From: Sphingobium fluviale
Lineage (GTDB): Bacteria > Pseudomonadota > Alphaproteobacteria > Sphingomonadales > Sphingomonadaceae
Direction: 5' to 3'
NCBI RefSeq assembly: GCF_004122115.1
Contig: NZ_SBKP01000004.1
Coordinates: 124,001-188,000 of the forward strand
DNA length: 64,000 nucleotides
Part shown: one piece after another, positions 17,005 through 25,845 of the stretch
Position numbering within the stretch: position 1 is the first letter of the stretch
Layout of the letters: each line of letters opens with the position of its first letter
The notes under the pieces: generated by a model
What the model saw: only the letters and a program-made list of their open reading frames with translations
Database searches by the model: none
Told to the model about the DNA's origin: nothing
Position numbers and translations under genes: made by a program

Positions 17005-18642
17005 ATGGCTAGAGAAAACAGGAATTTCGTGAAAGCGTGGCGCAAGGCTGCCTGGTGGCTGTCCGCCGCAGACGCCGATTCGACTCCCGCCCTGCGCCAT
17101 ATCGGTATGGAGCAGGCGCGCGGTGCCAGCCGGGGCGTAGCGCGAACGGCCCTGCCCGTTATGGTATTGGCGCTAACGATTGGCAGCTTCTTTTCCAACC
17201 CGCACAACGCCACCCTGCTCTGGATTTTGACCGCGACACAGATCGGCATTGCTCTTGCCGCGCAGTTCCTGATGCCGTTTACGCGTTTCAGCCGCATCCA
17301 GTATCGTTCGGTCGCGGCCTGTTTCCGGGCTTTTACCACATATACCTTCTTCATCTCTCTGGGCTGGGGGCTGCTGTTCGTCACTGCCAGTCATGGCAGC
17401 GGCACCGAGCAAAAGATGGTGCTGCTCGCCACGCATGTGGGCGTGATATGCGTTGGCGGCCTGACCTTCGCGATGATCCCACGGGCGTCGCTGGTCTATA
17501 TCTTCAACCTTTGGCTGCTGGCTGAGGTGCATATTTTCAGCGTACCGGGCGGCGGGCTGGTGCTGCTCGCCGCGCTGGTCACACTGTTTTCGATGATGCT
17601 GGCGCAGGCCTATCTCCAGATGGCGAAGGCCTTTGTCGAGCGGATGAAATCCGACATGGAGCGCCGCGAGACCGAGCGGCGCATGGCCGAGGCCGAGCGT
17701 CAGGAGATAGAGCGCAGCTCTGCCGCCGCGCTCGCCGCCCGTGCCCAGCGCGAAAAGGATCGTGAACGCGCGATGGCGGAACGGCAGGCGGCGATGGTGA
17801 CGCTCGCCACACGCTATGAGGAGTCGGTCGCGGCGCTGGCTGAGCATCTGGACGAGGCAATCAGCGCGCTGGCGCTGGCAACGGAGAATATCAGCCATCT
17901 TAACGCCAATGCGCGCGAAAAGGCGCAACATGTGCTGGATCTCGCCACCAGTACCACCGATGCTGTCGAATCTGTCGCCCATGCCACGGGCGCGCTTAAC
18001 GAATCCGCCGCCGAAATTGCCGCGGAGGCGGACGAGCAGGTTGCTATCGGGCAAGCCGCGCGCGCGGCGGGCGATAACGGCCTTGTCAGCCTTGAGGCTC
18101 TGGCGCAGCAGACCGACAATATCGGTGAGATCGTCCGCATGATCCAGGATCTGGCGGGCCAGACCGGGCTGCTCTCGCTCAATGCCACGATTGAGGCGGC
18201 ACGCGCGGGCGAGGCTGGGCGCGGGTTCGTGATCGTCGCCAACGAGGTGAAGCAGCTCGCCACCCAGACGCACAATGCGGTTGCGCGCATAGACGATATT
18301 ATCGAGGGGACGCGCGAGAAGATGGGCGTGGCCGACAGCGCGATGCGTTCGGTCGCGGAGACAATCGCCATGATGTCCGCGCGCGGCAGCCATATCGCCA
18401 GCGCCGTCACCGGCCAGCGCCTGACGACCTCAGAGATCAGCGAGGCGGCCGGCCGCACCGCGTCAGCCTCTCAGCAGGTGCGGATGACAGCCGACGAGGT
18501 GGCAAAAAGCGCGCGCGAGGCGGATATGCTGGCCGAGGAAATCCGCGCGATCATGGCGTCGCTGCGCGCCCGATCCGAGGCGCTGCGTAGCACCAGCAAC
18601 GATTTCCTTGCTTCGTTGCGGGATGACCGAAGCGCCGCTTAG
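17005..18642 (+). CDS. Methyl-accepting chemotaxis protein with multi-helix membrane sensor
   Basis: 545 aa from ATG 17005 (a TTG at 17002 precedes it directly). About six hydrophobic segments lie in residues 50-205 with very short loops, so the sensor is embedded in the membrane rather than periplasmic. A long charged coiled coil (about 205-265, many R/E/A) leads to the signalling domain. Its hairpin tip is [20 protein letters not shown] followed by [12 protein letters not shown]. There is no C-terminal CheR/CheB-binding pentapeptide. The stop overlaps that of the convergent motE-like gene. Location beside the flagellar genes fits chemotaxis; the stimulus could be redox or membrane state. 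Confidence 0.9.
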   Translation: MARENRNFVKAWRKAAWWLSAADADSTPALRHIGMEQARGASRGVARTALPVMVLALTIGSFFSNPHNATLLWILTATQIGIALAAQFLMPFTRFSRIQYRSVAACFRAFTTYTFFISLGWGLLFVTASHGSGTEQKMVLLATHVGVICVGGLTFAMIPRASLVYIFNLWLLAEVHIFSVPGGGLVLLAALVTLFSMMLAQAYLQMAKAFVERMKSDMERRETERRMAEAERQEIERSSAAALAARAQREKDRERAMAERQAAMVTLATRYEESVAALAEHLDEAISALALATENISHLNANAREKAQHVLDLATSTTDAVESVAHATGALNESAAEIAAEADEQVAIGQAARAAGDNGLVSLEALAQQTDNIGEIVRMIQDLAGQTGLLSLNATIEAARAGEAGRGFVIVANEVKQLATQTHNAVARIDDIIEGTREKMGVADSAMRSVAETIAMMSARGSHIASAVTGQRLTTSEISEAAGRTASASQQVRMTADEVAKSAREADMLAEEIRAIMASLRARSEALRSTSNDFLASLRDDRSAA

Positions 18643-19223
18643 GGGGGCGTAGGACGTATCGGCTTTGCGCCGGGGCGCCCCGCCATCCGCATCGAGAGCC
18701 GTGCGGCGCCCTGAGGAGACATCGCCGCCATCAACAGCGCGGCGGACCGTTCGCGCATCTTCTTCGCGACCAGATATTGCACCTCAAGATCCAGCTGCTC
18801 GAATACCGGCGCGGCCTTGGCGGGCTTCATCGCCTGATAGATGCGGGCGAGCGTATCGAACTGGTCGGGCTGGGCAGAAGGTGAGGGCGTGCCGGGGGGC
18901 GGGGGAGCGGAGGGTGGTCCGGTTGTCGGGTCACCAGCCTGCGTGCTTGATTTGAGCGCCGATTGCAGCCGCGCCGCCGCCGCCTTCACCGCCTGTTCCT
19001 GAAGATCGATCGCGCGCGCTCGCGCCCGCGTCGCAGCGTCTCGTTTCGCCATGTCATCTGCCACCATCGCGCCCATACGGGTGGTGGGGGCGGGTTCGGC
19101 GGCGGGCGTGGCCTTTGCCTGCTCGGCAATCGCCGTACCCGCCGAAACGAGCGTGCTGCCGCCGGTCATCAGCGCGGCGACGGTGGTCATGGCCAGCAGC
19201 AGCGGTGCGCGGCGGCGGGTCAT
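18639..19223 (-). CDS. MotE-like flagellar periplasmic/stator-associated protein
   Basis: 194 aa. It has an N-terminal signal or anchor (about 5-30), a helical region with A/R/K-rich coiled-coil character, a Pro-rich linker ([11 protein letters not shown]), and a C-terminal domain of the MgtE-N-like fold. That domain shows [19 protein letters not shown] and [17 protein letters not shown]. This pattern is that of the MotE family, a chaperone of the stator protein MotC in rhizobia. It is the last gene of the fliL-fliM operon, overlapping the preceding gene by ATGA. Its stop codon overlaps that of the convergent chemoreceptor gene. Confidence 0.82.
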   Translation of the reverse strand: MTRRRAPLLLAMTTVAALMTGGSTLVSAGTAIAEQAKATPAAEPAPTTRMGAMVADDMAKRDAATRARARAIDLQEQAVKAAAARLQSALKSSTQAGDPTTGPPSAPPPPGTPSPSAQPDQFDTLARIYQAMKPAKAAPVFEQLDLEVQYLVAKKMRERSAALLMAAMSPQGAARLSMRMAGRPGAKPIRPTPP

Positions 19224-19609
19224 GGCGCGGGTGCCCTGGCTTTGCGGGCGCGCTTGGGGGCGGGTTCAGGCGGGGGCGGCATTTCCGGTGCGGGCGCCTC
19301 GACCGACCCCGCGCCGGACAATCGCTCCGCCATCGCGTCGGCAATGCCGATCATCACGCGCAACTCCTCGCTCAGTTCGCGCGCCGCCATCACCTCGCGC
19401 GCTACCGCCGCGCCATCTCCGCCCAGCGCCTGCCGCAGGCCGGAGAGCACATTGCGCGCCTCGCGCGTGGCGGCGTCGAGCGCCGTCACCGCCTCGCCCA
19501 GCCGCCCGTCCGCCACCATCCGCAGCCTTTGCATAAGCCGCACCGTCTGCACGATGACGCCGCCGCACAATATGGCGAGCAGCAACTGGCTCATGATCGT
19601 TACGTTCAT
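19220..19609 (-). CDS. Flagellar operon membrane protein of unknown function (DUF6468-like)
   Basis: 129 aa from ATG 19609, inside the fliM stop (ATGA); a longer frame upstream is a shadow of fliM. One N-terminal helix (about 5-22), then a cytoplasmic coiled coil (about 30-100) and a Pro/Lys-rich tail. The position between fliM and a motE-like gene and the architecture match the small alphaproteobacterial family I recall as DUF6468; that name is from memory. It overlaps both neighbours by four bases, so it is an integral part of this operon. Confidence 0.8.
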   Translation of the reverse strand: MNVTIMSQLLLAILCGGVIVQTVRLMQRLRMVADGRLGEAVTALDAATREARNVLSGLRQALGGDGAAVAREVMAARELSEELRVMIGIADAMAERLSGAGSVEAPAPEMPPPPEPAPKRARKARAPAP

Positions 19610-20640
19610 GGTTGTTTCCCCCGGCTGATCGGTGTGGCGAGGCTGACGGCGAGGTTGCCGCGCCTTTGCCCGGCGCGCACCTGCGCCATGGTGAGGCCGC
19701 CACATTGCATGGTCATCCGCTGCGATGGCTCGGTGTGAAACGAGAGGTTCTGGCCGATCTCCAGTGCCTGCACATGCTCTAGCGGCAGCGCGATCTCGCC
19801 GAGCAGGACGGATAGCTCCACCTGCGTCGCCAGCATCTGCTGGCGCATATGATCCGGCCAGATACTCTCGCGCCCCGCCGTGTCGCCCATGAAGCGCTGG
19901 GCCAGCTTGTCGCGTACCGGCTCTATCGTCGCCTGTGGGAACATCATCGAAAAGCGCCCGCCGCGCCCGTCTATGTCCACACGAAAGGTACAAATTGCGC
20001 CGATATTGCTCGGCCGCGCGATGGCGGCGAAGCGCGGGTTTGTCTCGATCCGTTCCAGCTTGATCGTCACTGGCGCAATAGGCGCGAGCGCGGTGCTGAA
20101 CTCGAAGATCGCGAGGCGCAGCACGCGCGCCACCAACGCCGTCTCGATCGTGGTGAAATCGCGCCCGTCGATCATGATCTGGGTGCCACGCTTGCCGCCC
20201 AAAAGCGCATCGACGATGGCATAGATAAGGCCGGAATCGACAGTGATGATGCCGTAATTTTCCCATTGCTCCACGCGGATGACAGCGATCATCGCGGGCA
20301 GGGTGACGCGGTCCATAAAATCGCCGAAGCGGGCGGTGGTTACATCGTCAAGGCTGATGTCGATGCTGTCCGAGGTGAGCGTGCGCATCGAGGTGGAGAG
20401 CGCGCGCACCATCCGCTCGCACACAACCTCCAGCATCGGCAGGCGCTCATGGTTGATGATCTCCGATTCCAGCACGGCGCGCAGGCCCACGCGCTGAGGC
20501 TCCGCCCCGCCGCCGCCGCCGAACAGCGCGTCGATACTGGCCTGATCGAAGGTTCCGCCTTCCGCGCCGCCGATCACAGGCGGATCGGGCAGCTTGAACT
20601 CGACAAATTCCTCGAAGTCGTCGGGCGCTTCCTCGGTCAT
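19606..20640 (-). CDS. fliM: Flagellar motor switch protein FliM
   Basis: 344 aa. The N-terminal CheY-binding region precedes ASIDALFGGGGG. The middle CheC-like domain follows (ENYGIITVDSGLIYAIVDALLGG), and the C-terminal SpoA domain (about 255-335) has VELSVLLGEIALPLEHVQAL. It forms the C-ring with FliG and FliN and reverses rotation on CheY-P binding. Tightly coupled to fliL (ATGA overlap) and to the unknown gene downstream. Confidence 0.94.
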   Translation of the reverse strand: MTEEAPDDFEEFVEFKLPDPPVIGGAEGGTFDQASIDALFGGGGGAEPQRVGLRAVLESEIINHERLPMLEVVCERMVRALSTSMRTLTSDSIDISLDDVTTARFGDFMDRVTLPAMIAVIRVEQWENYGIITVDSGLIYAIVDALLGGKRGTQIMIDGRDFTTIETALVARVLRLAIFEFSTALAPIAPVTIKLERIETNPRFAAIARPSNIGAICTFRVDIDGRGGRFSMMFPQATIEPVRDKLAQRFMGDTAGRESIWPDHMRQQMLATQVELSVLLGEIALPLEHVQALEIGQNLSFHTEPSQRMTMQCGGLTMAQVRAGQRRGNLAVSLATPISRGKQP

Positions 20641-21266
20641 TGCTGGACCAGATCCTGGATGAGAACATCCTTCACCATGCCTTTGCCCGCGGCCTCGGTC
20701 GCGCGGACAAGCATTTCCTCCTTGATGCGGAACACCGCGGCGGAGCCGGAAATGTCCTCCGGCCGTAATTCACGCAGGAAGGGCTGGTAGGAATCGATGA
20801 TGAGCGGGAGCTTGGCCTTGAGTTTCTCGGTCTTTTCAGCCGATTTTGCCTCCAGCATGAAGCGGATCTTGAGGTAGCGCGGCTCGCCATTGGTGGTGCG
20901 CAGATTGACGATCATCGGCGGCACATCGACGAGCGGCAGTTCTCCGTCCTTGCCCTCGCTTTCTCCTTCAGCGCTTTCCTCTTCCTCGGCCTCTTCTTCC
21001 TCTGCTTCCGCATGCACTTCTTTCGCCTGCTCGCCGTAGGCGGGTTTTTCCTCACCGCCCGCCAGCATCATTGCCGCGCCGCCGCCGCCCGCGACCAGCA
21101 GCAGTGCTGCCGCGCCGCCGATCATCACCTTCTTGTTCCTGAGTAAGGCGAGCTTGCCTGCCGGGGGAGGAGGGGCATCGGGGCCGACATCGACAAGGCC
21201 GCTTGCCTCCTCCTCAGGGCTGGCGGGAGGAGGCGTGGTGTCTTCGGGTTTTTTGCGTGGAGCCAT
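20637..21266 (-). CDS. fliL: Flagellar basal body-associated protein FliL
   Basis: 209 aa. A Pro-rich cytoplasmic start leads to a TM helix (about 44-70, VMIGGAAALLLVAGGGGAAM), a highly acidic Glu-rich linker and the periplasmic FliL domain (VDVPPMIVNLRTTNGEPRYL, LRPEDISGSAAVFRIKEEML). It surrounds the stator and assists torque. First gene of a four-gene operon preceded by a strong copy of the TGCCS-N11-TATAAT element; AAGGGA lies 12 bases before the ATG. Confidence 0.93.
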   Translation of the reverse strand: MAPRKKPEDTTPPPASPEEEASGLVDVGPDAPPPPAGKLALLRNKKVMIGGAAALLLVAGGGGAAMMLAGGEEKPAYGEQAKEVHAEAEEEEAEEEESAEGESEGKDGELPLVDVPPMIVNLRTTNGEPRYLKIRFMLEAKSAEKTEKLKAKLPLIIDSYQPFLRELRPEDISGSAAVFRIKEEMLVRATEAAGKGMVKDVLIQDLVQQ

Positions 21267-21328
21267 GCGGCGGTTTGTCCCTTGTCAAAAATCCGGCTGT
21301 CGCGCGCGGGCGGGCCGTCGTCCCTCCT

Positions 21329-21350
21329 ATTATAGAGGCGAGGGGCGGCA
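21329..21350 (-). promoter_or_regulatory. Candidate flagellar promoter of the fliL operon
   Basis: Minus strand reads TGCCG, 11 A-free bases, TATAAT; predicted start about 55 bases before the fliL ATG. The same arrangement precedes fliF, fliG and a chemoreceptor gene. On the plus strand the same bases give GGGCC, 11 A-free bases, TATTAT, so it may also serve flgF. Confidence 0.6.
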
Positions 21351-21403
21351 AAAATTTCCGCCTCCAACCCAAATCCATGCAGTTTTTGCCGGGACATCGA
21401 GCG

Positions 21404-22159
21404 ATGGACATTTCGACCTATGTTCTTTTGAGCCACGAGCAGGCGCTGCGCCGCAGGCTCGACATCGCCGCCAACAATATGGCGAACAGCGAGACGGCAG
21501 GCTTCAGGCGCGAGGCGCCGGTGTTTCACGAATATGTGGAGACGATGGAAGGGCCGCCGCCCCGCGAGGCGCCGCGCGATGCGCGCGCCACCCGCTTTGT
21601 GCAGGATTATCGCGCCAGGCTGGATACCCGCAGCGGCGCGTTCCAGCCGACAGGCAACCCGCTCGACATCATGATCGACGGGCCGGGCTGGCTCGCCGTT
21701 CACGATGCGGGGGGAGAAACCGCCTATACACGCGCGGGGTTCCTAAAGGTGAGCGAGGCGGGCGAGCTGGTGACTTCCGGTGGAGCGAAAGTGCTGGACG
21801 AGGGCGGCCAGCCAATCGCGATCCCGCCCGATGCGCTGCCCACACTGGCGATAGCGCCCGATGGCACGCTTTCCGCGCAGACGGGGCCGCTGGGGCGCAT
21901 CGGCGTGACGGTGTTTGAAGATGACAGCGCGCTCAGCCAGCGCGGTGATGGATTAATGGCGGGGAGCGGTGGGCGTTCGCTCGGCGCCAACGAGACGCGC
22001 ATCAGGAGCGGGGGCGTCGAAGGCTCCAACGTCCAGCCGATCAGCGAGACGACCGAGCTGATCGACATATTGCGCAGCTATCAGTCCAGCATGGCGATCA
22101 GCAAGGCGATCGACGATCTGCGCCGCGACGCGATCGGGCGGCTGGGCAGGATCGGGTAA
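21404..22159 (+). CDS. flgF: Flagellar proximal rod protein FlgF
   Basis: 251 aa from ATG 21404, where the family's usual N-terminus begins (MDISTYVLLSHEQALRRRLD, then IAANNMANSETAGF). The FlgE/F/G core lies in the middle. The C-terminal helix has EGSNVQPISETTELIDILRSYQ, typical of rod and hook proteins. The frame continues upstream over the intergenic region without meaning. It starts the rightward flgF-flgG-flgA-flgH unit that diverges from fliL. Confidence 0.93.
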   Translation: MDISTYVLLSHEQALRRRLDIAANNMANSETAGFRREAPVFHEYVETMEGPPPREAPRDARATRFVQDYRARLDTRSGAFQPTGNPLDIMIDGPGWLAVHDAGGETAYTRAGFLKVSEAGELVTSGGAKVLDEGGQPIAIPPDALPTLAIAPDGTLSAQTGPLGRIGVTVFEDDSALSQRGDGLMAGSGGRSLGANETRIRSGGVEGSNVQPISETTELIDILRSYQSSMAISKAIDDLRRDAIGRLGRIG

Positions 22160-22168
22160 GGAGGATTT

Positions 22169-22948
22169 ATGCGCTCACTTTCCATCGCTTCGTCCGGCAT
22201 GCTGGCGCAGCAGACCAATGTCGATGTGATTTCCCACAACATCGCCAACATGAACACCACTGGCTTCAAGCGCCAGCGGGCCGAGTTTCAGGATCTGCTC
22301 TATCAGCAGGAAACGCCACCCGGCGCAGGCAATGACGGCGCGCGCGCGCCTTCGGGCATCCAGATCGGTGCGGGGGTGAAGACCGGCGCGATCTATCGCA
22401 TCGAGCAGCAGGGAGCGCTGCAACAGACCGGCAATCGCTATGACATCGCGATCGAGGGGCGCGGCTATTTCCCGGTGACGCTGCCGTCGGGCGAGACAGC
22501 ATATACGCGCGACGGGTCTTTCCAGCTTTCCGACCAAGGCGAGCTGGTGAGTGCGCAGGGCTATGCCGTGCAGCCGGGCATCACGATTCCGCAGGGGACG
22601 GTGGATGTGACCATCTCGAAGACCGGGGAGGTGCAGGTGCGCACCTCAGGCAGCCCGACGCCGCAGACCGTGGGGCAGATCCAGCTCGCGACCTTCATCA
22701 ACGATGCGGGTTTGCAGGCGCAGGGAGACAATCTGTTCCTCGAAAGCGCGGCATCTGGGCAGGCGAGCCTCGCCAACCCCGGCGAGCCGGGCTTTGGCAC
22801 GGTGCAACAGGGCTTTGTCGAAGGGTCGAACGTCAACCCGGTGGAGGAGATCACGGCGCTGATCTCCGCCCAGCGCGCCTATGAGATGAACAGCCGGGTG
22901 GTGAAGACGGTGGACGAGATGCTCGCTGCATCGAGCCAGCTGCGGTGA
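22169..22948 (+). CDS. flgG: Flagellar distal rod protein FlgG
   Basis: 259 aa, strong AAGGAGG before the ATG. N-terminus MRSLSIASSGMLAQQTNVDV with ISHNIANMNTTGFKRQRAEF; C-terminus VEGSNVNPVEEITALISAQR, then AYEMNSRVVKTVDEML. Near-universal length for FlgG (about 260). The stop overlaps the GTG start of flgA. Confidence 0.96.
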   Translation: MRSLSIASSGMLAQQTNVDVISHNIANMNTTGFKRQRAEFQDLLYQQETPPGAGNDGARAPSGIQIGAGVKTGAIYRIEQQGALQQTGNRYDIAIEGRGYFPVTLPSGETAYTRDGSFQLSDQGELVSAQGYAVQPGITIPQGTVDVTISKTGEVQVRTSGSPTPQTVGQIQLATFINDAGLQAQGDNLFLESAASGQASLANPGEPGFGTVQQGFVEGSNVNPVEEITALISAQRAYEMNSRVVKTVDEMLAASSQLR

Positions 22949-23361
22949 TTGCGGTGTTGCTTATGGCTGCTGCTGCCGGGGCTGCGGAGGCGGATGTGCT
23001 GGTGCGCCCGGTTGCGCGCGGCGAGGTGTTGGCGTCTGCGGATTTCGAGCGTGCGTCTGTGCCTGCCGCCACCGCCCGCTTTGCCCTGCGCGGGGCGGAT
23101 GTGGCGGGGAAGGAGGCGCGGCGCGCGCTGGCCCTTGGCGCAACGGTGCGCGCGAGCGATATCGGGCCGCCGACGTTGGTGCGCCGGGGCGAGGGGGTGA
23201 CGCTGGTCATGCGCTCCGGCCGCCTGACGATCACCGCGCCGGGCCGGGCACTGGGCGATGGCGCGGCGGGCGGGGCTGTGCGCGTGGTCAATCTCGCGAC
23301 CGACCGCACGCTGGATGCGCGGGTGACAGGGCCGGGCGCGGCGGAGGTAGATGCGCCATGA
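22945..23361 (+). CDS. flgA: P-ring assembly chaperone FlgA
   Basis: 138 aa, starting at GTG 22945 inside the flgG stop (GTGA). Short signal peptide (about 1-17), then the SAF-type domain: RPVARGEVLASADFE, LRGADVAGKEARRALALG and GEGVTLVMRSGRLTITAPG. It is shorter than the enterobacterial protein (about 220) but of normal size for compact alphaproteobacterial FlgA. It guides FlgI polymerisation in the periplasm; flgI itself is not in the window. Overlaps flgH by ATGA. Confidence 0.9.
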   Translation: MIAVLLMAAAAGAAEADVLVRPVARGEVLASADFERASVPAATARFALRGADVAGKEARRALALGATVRASDIGPPTLVRRGEGVTLVMRSGRLTITAPGRALGDGAAGGAVRVVNLATDRTLDARVTGPGAAEVDAP

Positions 23362-24104
23362 GGAGATATGTCGCGCTTGGGTTGTGTATCGCCCTCACCG
23401 CCTGCGGCACATGGGGGCGGCTGAAGGATGTGGGCCGCGCGCCAGGCTTGAGCGAGACGCAGGCGCCGCCCGCGCCGGCGGCGGAGCCTTCGCTCACCCA
23501 GCTTTCCACCGCGCAGCGCGGCGGGGAGGCAGCCGATCCGCCCGTTGCCGCCTCCGCCTCGCTGTTTCGCAATGGCGCGGGCGCGCTGTTTCAGGATCAG
23601 CGCGCATCCAAAGTGGGCGACATCCTCACCATTCGCATCGACATTTCCGACAAGGCCTCTGTCAGCAACGCGACCAGCCGTTCCCGATCCGGCTCAGAGG
23701 CGGGCGGGGCGAGTGCGCTGTTCGGGCTGGAGAAGATCGTGAAGCGCGCGATCGGGGTGGACAGCAACACCCTCGTCGGCAGCAGCACGGAATCGAGCAA
23801 CGACGGCAAGGGCAGCACCACGCGCAGCGAGACGATCAGCATGACGATGGCCGCGATCGTCACCGCCGTGCTGCCCAACGGCAACCTCGTCATCAAGGGG
23901 CGGCAGGAAAGCCGCGTCAACTTCGAGCTGCGCGAGCTGCTGGTGAGCGGCATCGTCCGCCCGCAGGACGTTGCGCGCGACAACAGCATCCGCCACACCC
24001 AGATCGCCGAGGCGCGGATCAGCTATGGCGGCAAGGGGCAACTCACCGACGCACAACAGGCGCGCTGGGGGCAGCAATTGCTGGATGTGTTGTCGCCGTT
24101 TTGA
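23358..24104 (+). CDS. flgH: Flagellar L-ring lipoprotein FlgH
   Basis: 248 aa. Type II signal with lipobox LTAC (Cys16). Core family motifs: GALFQDQRASKVGDILTIRI, the serine-rich loop, TTRSETISMTMAAIVTAVLP, NGNLVIKGRQESRVN, and the C-terminal RISYGGKG. It forms the outer-membrane bushing of the flagellum. Last gene of the flgF-flgG-flgA-flgH unit; a REP-like palindrome follows it. Confidence 0.95.
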   Translation: MRRYVALGLCIALTACGTWGRLKDVGRAPGLSETQAPPAPAAEPSLTQLSTAQRGGEAADPPVAASASLFRNGAGALFQDQRASKVGDILTIRIDISDKASVSNATSRSRSGSEAGGASALFGLEKIVKRAIGVDSNTLVGSSTESSNDGKGSTTRSETISMTMAAIVTAVLPNGNLVIKGRQESRVNFELRELLVSGIVRPQDVARDNSIRHTQIAEARISYGGKGQLTDAQQARWGQQLLDVLSPF

Positions 24105-24130
24105 CGAATGACATTGCACCTCTCCTCAAT

Positions 24131-24234
24131 CGTCACCCTGGGCTTGAACCGGGGTCCCGCTTCTTACTAATCGGCACAAGCTTGGCCGCACTTTCGAAAG
24201 AATAGCGGGACCCCGGATCAAGTCCGGGGTGACG
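24131..24234. repeat. REP-like long inverted repeat
   Basis: Arms of 31 bases (24131-24161 and 24204-24234) pair at 28 positions around a 42-base loop. Each arm begins CGTCACCC and ends GGGGTCCCGCT when read inward. This is the type of dispersed intergenic palindrome I recall as common in sphingomonad and related genomes. Lying just after flgH, it may stabilise the 3' end or terminate transcription. Only this copy is in the window. Confidence 0.75.
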
Positions 24235-24252
24235 GTACTGGTTACTCCCATC

Positions 24253-24264
24253 TTAACCACGAAT
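24253..24264 (+). promoter_or_regulatory. Shared 12-mer upstream of flagellin
   Basis: TTAACCACGAAT, about 140 bases upstream of the flagellin ATG. The identical 12-mer occurs once more at 34898-34909, about 95 bases upstream of the large propeller-like gene, and both copies continue into a CGCC-containing stretch. A candidate binding site for a flagellar regulator; TTAACC resembles one half of a CtrA box. Confidence 0.4.
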
Positions 24265-24367
24265 ATCGCCCCGTCCATTTTGCCCCGCCTTCATCCCATC
24301 CCAGAATGAGCCTGTGCGCCGCAGTGTCGCGGGGCATCGTGGGTCGGCGTTTCCGGCTCCGGGCCGC

Positions 24368-24385
24368 AGAAGCGGTTCCGCTTCT
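24368..24385 (+). promoter_or_regulatory. Hairpin in the flagellin leader
   Basis: AGAAGCGG-TT-CCGCTTCT, a perfect stem immediately before AGAAAGGGA, the probable Shine-Dalgarno of the flagellin gene. It could tune flagellin mRNA stability or translation, as leader structures do in other alphaproteobacteria. Confidence 0.5.
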
Positions 24386-24402
24386 CCCAGAAAGGGATCA
24401 TC

Positions 24403-25257
24403 ATGGGTTTTTCCGTCAACACCAATCTGGGCGCAATGGCCGCCCTTCAGTCCCTCAATGAAACCAACCGCGGCCTGGCGCAGGTCCAGACCCGCATCAA
24501 CACCGGCCTGTCCGTCTCGTCCACCAAGGATGACTCGGCGTCCTATGCCATCGCGCAGACGCTGCGCGGTGATCTGGGTGGCCTCAAGTCCGTCAGCAGC
24601 TCGCTAAGCCGCGCCAAGAGCGTCACCGACGTGGCGATTGCGGGCGCGGAGCAGATTTCCGACGTCATCAACCAGATGAAGGCCAAGGCCTATCAGTCCG
24701 CCGACGCGGGCATCGATGCCAACAGCCGCGCGGCGATCAACTCTGACTTCGTGGCGCTGCGCGATCAGATCACCACGATCGTCAACAGCTCTGACTTCAA
24801 TGGCACCAACCTGCTGCTGACAGGTGGCGGCACCGTGACGGCGCTGCAATCGGTGAAAGATGGCAATACCGGCACCGCGACATACGATCCCGACTCGCTC
24901 TCCGTGGCGAACCAGGGTCTGGACCTCGGCGGTTCGGTGGTGACTGTCGCGGCGACGGGGCAGGTGAATACGCAGGCGGCGGCGCAGGCGATGATCGACA
25001 CGCTGACGACCACGCAGTCTAACCTCGCCACCTCGCTCTCGACACTGGGCGCTGCCTCGCGCAAGATCGAGGCGCAACAGACCTTCACTGGCAAGCTCAG
25101 TGATGTGGTGGAGGCCGGCATCGGCAACCTCGTCGACGCCGATCTGGCGAAGGAATCGGCGAAGTTGCAGGCGTTGCAGGTCAAGCAGCAGCTGGGCGTG
25201 CAGGCGCTGTCGATCGCCAATCAGGCGCCCTCGACGATCATCTCGTTGTTCCGTTAA
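24403..25257 (+). CDS. fliC: Flagellin
   Basis: 284 aa, short as in alphaproteobacterial flagellins. The conserved D0/D1 N-terminus (GFSVNTNLGAMAALQSLNET, ..RINTGLSVSSTKDDSASYAIA) and C-terminus (LQALQVKQQLGVQALSIANQ, ending in ISLFR) flank a small variable middle (about 135-205) with no D2/D3 domains. It is the only flagellin in the window. The gene has a leader hairpin and a strong AAGGGA site and is followed by a GC-rich hairpin. High codon bias fits high expression. Confidence 0.95.
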   Translation: MGFSVNTNLGAMAALQSLNETNRGLAQVQTRINTGLSVSSTKDDSASYAIAQTLRGDLGGLKSVSSSLSRAKSVTDVAIAGAEQISDVINQMKAKAYQSADAGIDANSRAAINSDFVALRDQITTIVNSSDFNGTNLLLTGGGTVTALQSVKDGNTGTATYDPDSLSVANQGLDLGGSVVTVAATGQVNTQAAAQAMIDTLTTTQSNLATSLSTLGAASRKIEAQQTFTGKLSDVVEAGIGNLVDADLAKESAKLQALQVKQQLGVQALSIANQAPSTIISLFR

Positions 25258-25265
25258 TATATGGT

Positions 25266-25291
25266 CCGGGAGGCGGCGCGCCGTCTCCCGG
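25266..25291 (+). terminator. GC-rich hairpin after flagellin
   Basis: CCGGGAG/CTCCCGG outer stem with a further CGG/CCG inner stem and CGCG loop, nine bases past the flagellin stop. There is no T-run, so it may protect the abundant flagellin mRNA from 3' decay rather than terminate strictly. Confidence 0.5.
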
Positions 25292-25312
25292 CCTTCCGTG
25301 TTCCGGGAGGCC

Positions 25313-25732
25313 ATGATGTATTCACGCACCCGCGATATCGAAGACCGGCAGGGCACCTGCCTGCGCGTTAGTATCTCCACGCGGCCCCATGGCGCGCTGG
25401 TGAGCCTGGAGCGGCGCGACCAGCCGCACCGCCCCTGCGCGCAGCTCAGCCTATATGGGGCAGAGATATTATCGGGCTTTCTGATGTCCGCGCGCCTGTC
25501 TGCCCCGCACCCGATGCCGGACGAAGAGACAGACACACCTCACCCGGCGCGCTTTCGCCTCGATTGCGCGGGCGAAGCGCGCGTGGTGATCGAGCAGGAC
25601 GAGCGCTTCCCCCTCGCGATAGGCGCGCAGCTATGGGACCGGCTCTATGCCGAGCTGTGCCTCGTCATCGCCCATGGCCGCGCGCGCAGCGAGGCTGGGG
25701 ATAGGTATAATCCCGTAGGGGTTCTTCACTGA
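25313..25732 (+). CDS. Unknown protein encoded directly after flagellin
   Basis: 139 aa from ATG 25313 with GGGAGG five bases upstream; the frame runs back into flagellin but that part is a shadow. It is a soluble, Arg-rich N-terminal region (SRTRDIEDRQGTCLRVSIS, AQLSLYGAEILSGFLMSARL) followed by FRLDCAGEARVVIEQDE. This reads like a small alternating beta domain with a helical end. No signal peptide or TM. I do not recognise it. Position next to flagellin, where alphaproteobacteria often carry flaF and flbT, suggests a role in flagellin expression or secretion, but sequence similarity to either is not visible. Confidence 0.65.
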   Translation: MMYSRTRDIEDRQGTCLRVSISTRPHGALVSLERRDQPHRPCAQLSLYGAEILSGFLMSARLSAPHPMPDEETDTPHPARFRLDCAGEARVVIEQDERFPLAIGAQLWDRLYAELCLVIAHGRARSEAGDRYNPVGVLH

Positions 25733-25845
25733 TTGGCAAGCAGTGCCGGAGGGATCAGTCTTCATCCCATAGGACGCAGCCGGTCAAAAAACCCTTCGGG
25801 CGCAAGAGCACAGATGAGGGCGAACAATCGGGGGAGAGCGTTCCC

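Noticed and set aside
19220..20266. 348-codon frame that includes the small fliM-operon gene
   Set aside because: Only its last 129 codons, from ATG 19609, are a gene; the rest is an out-of-frame reading of fliM.
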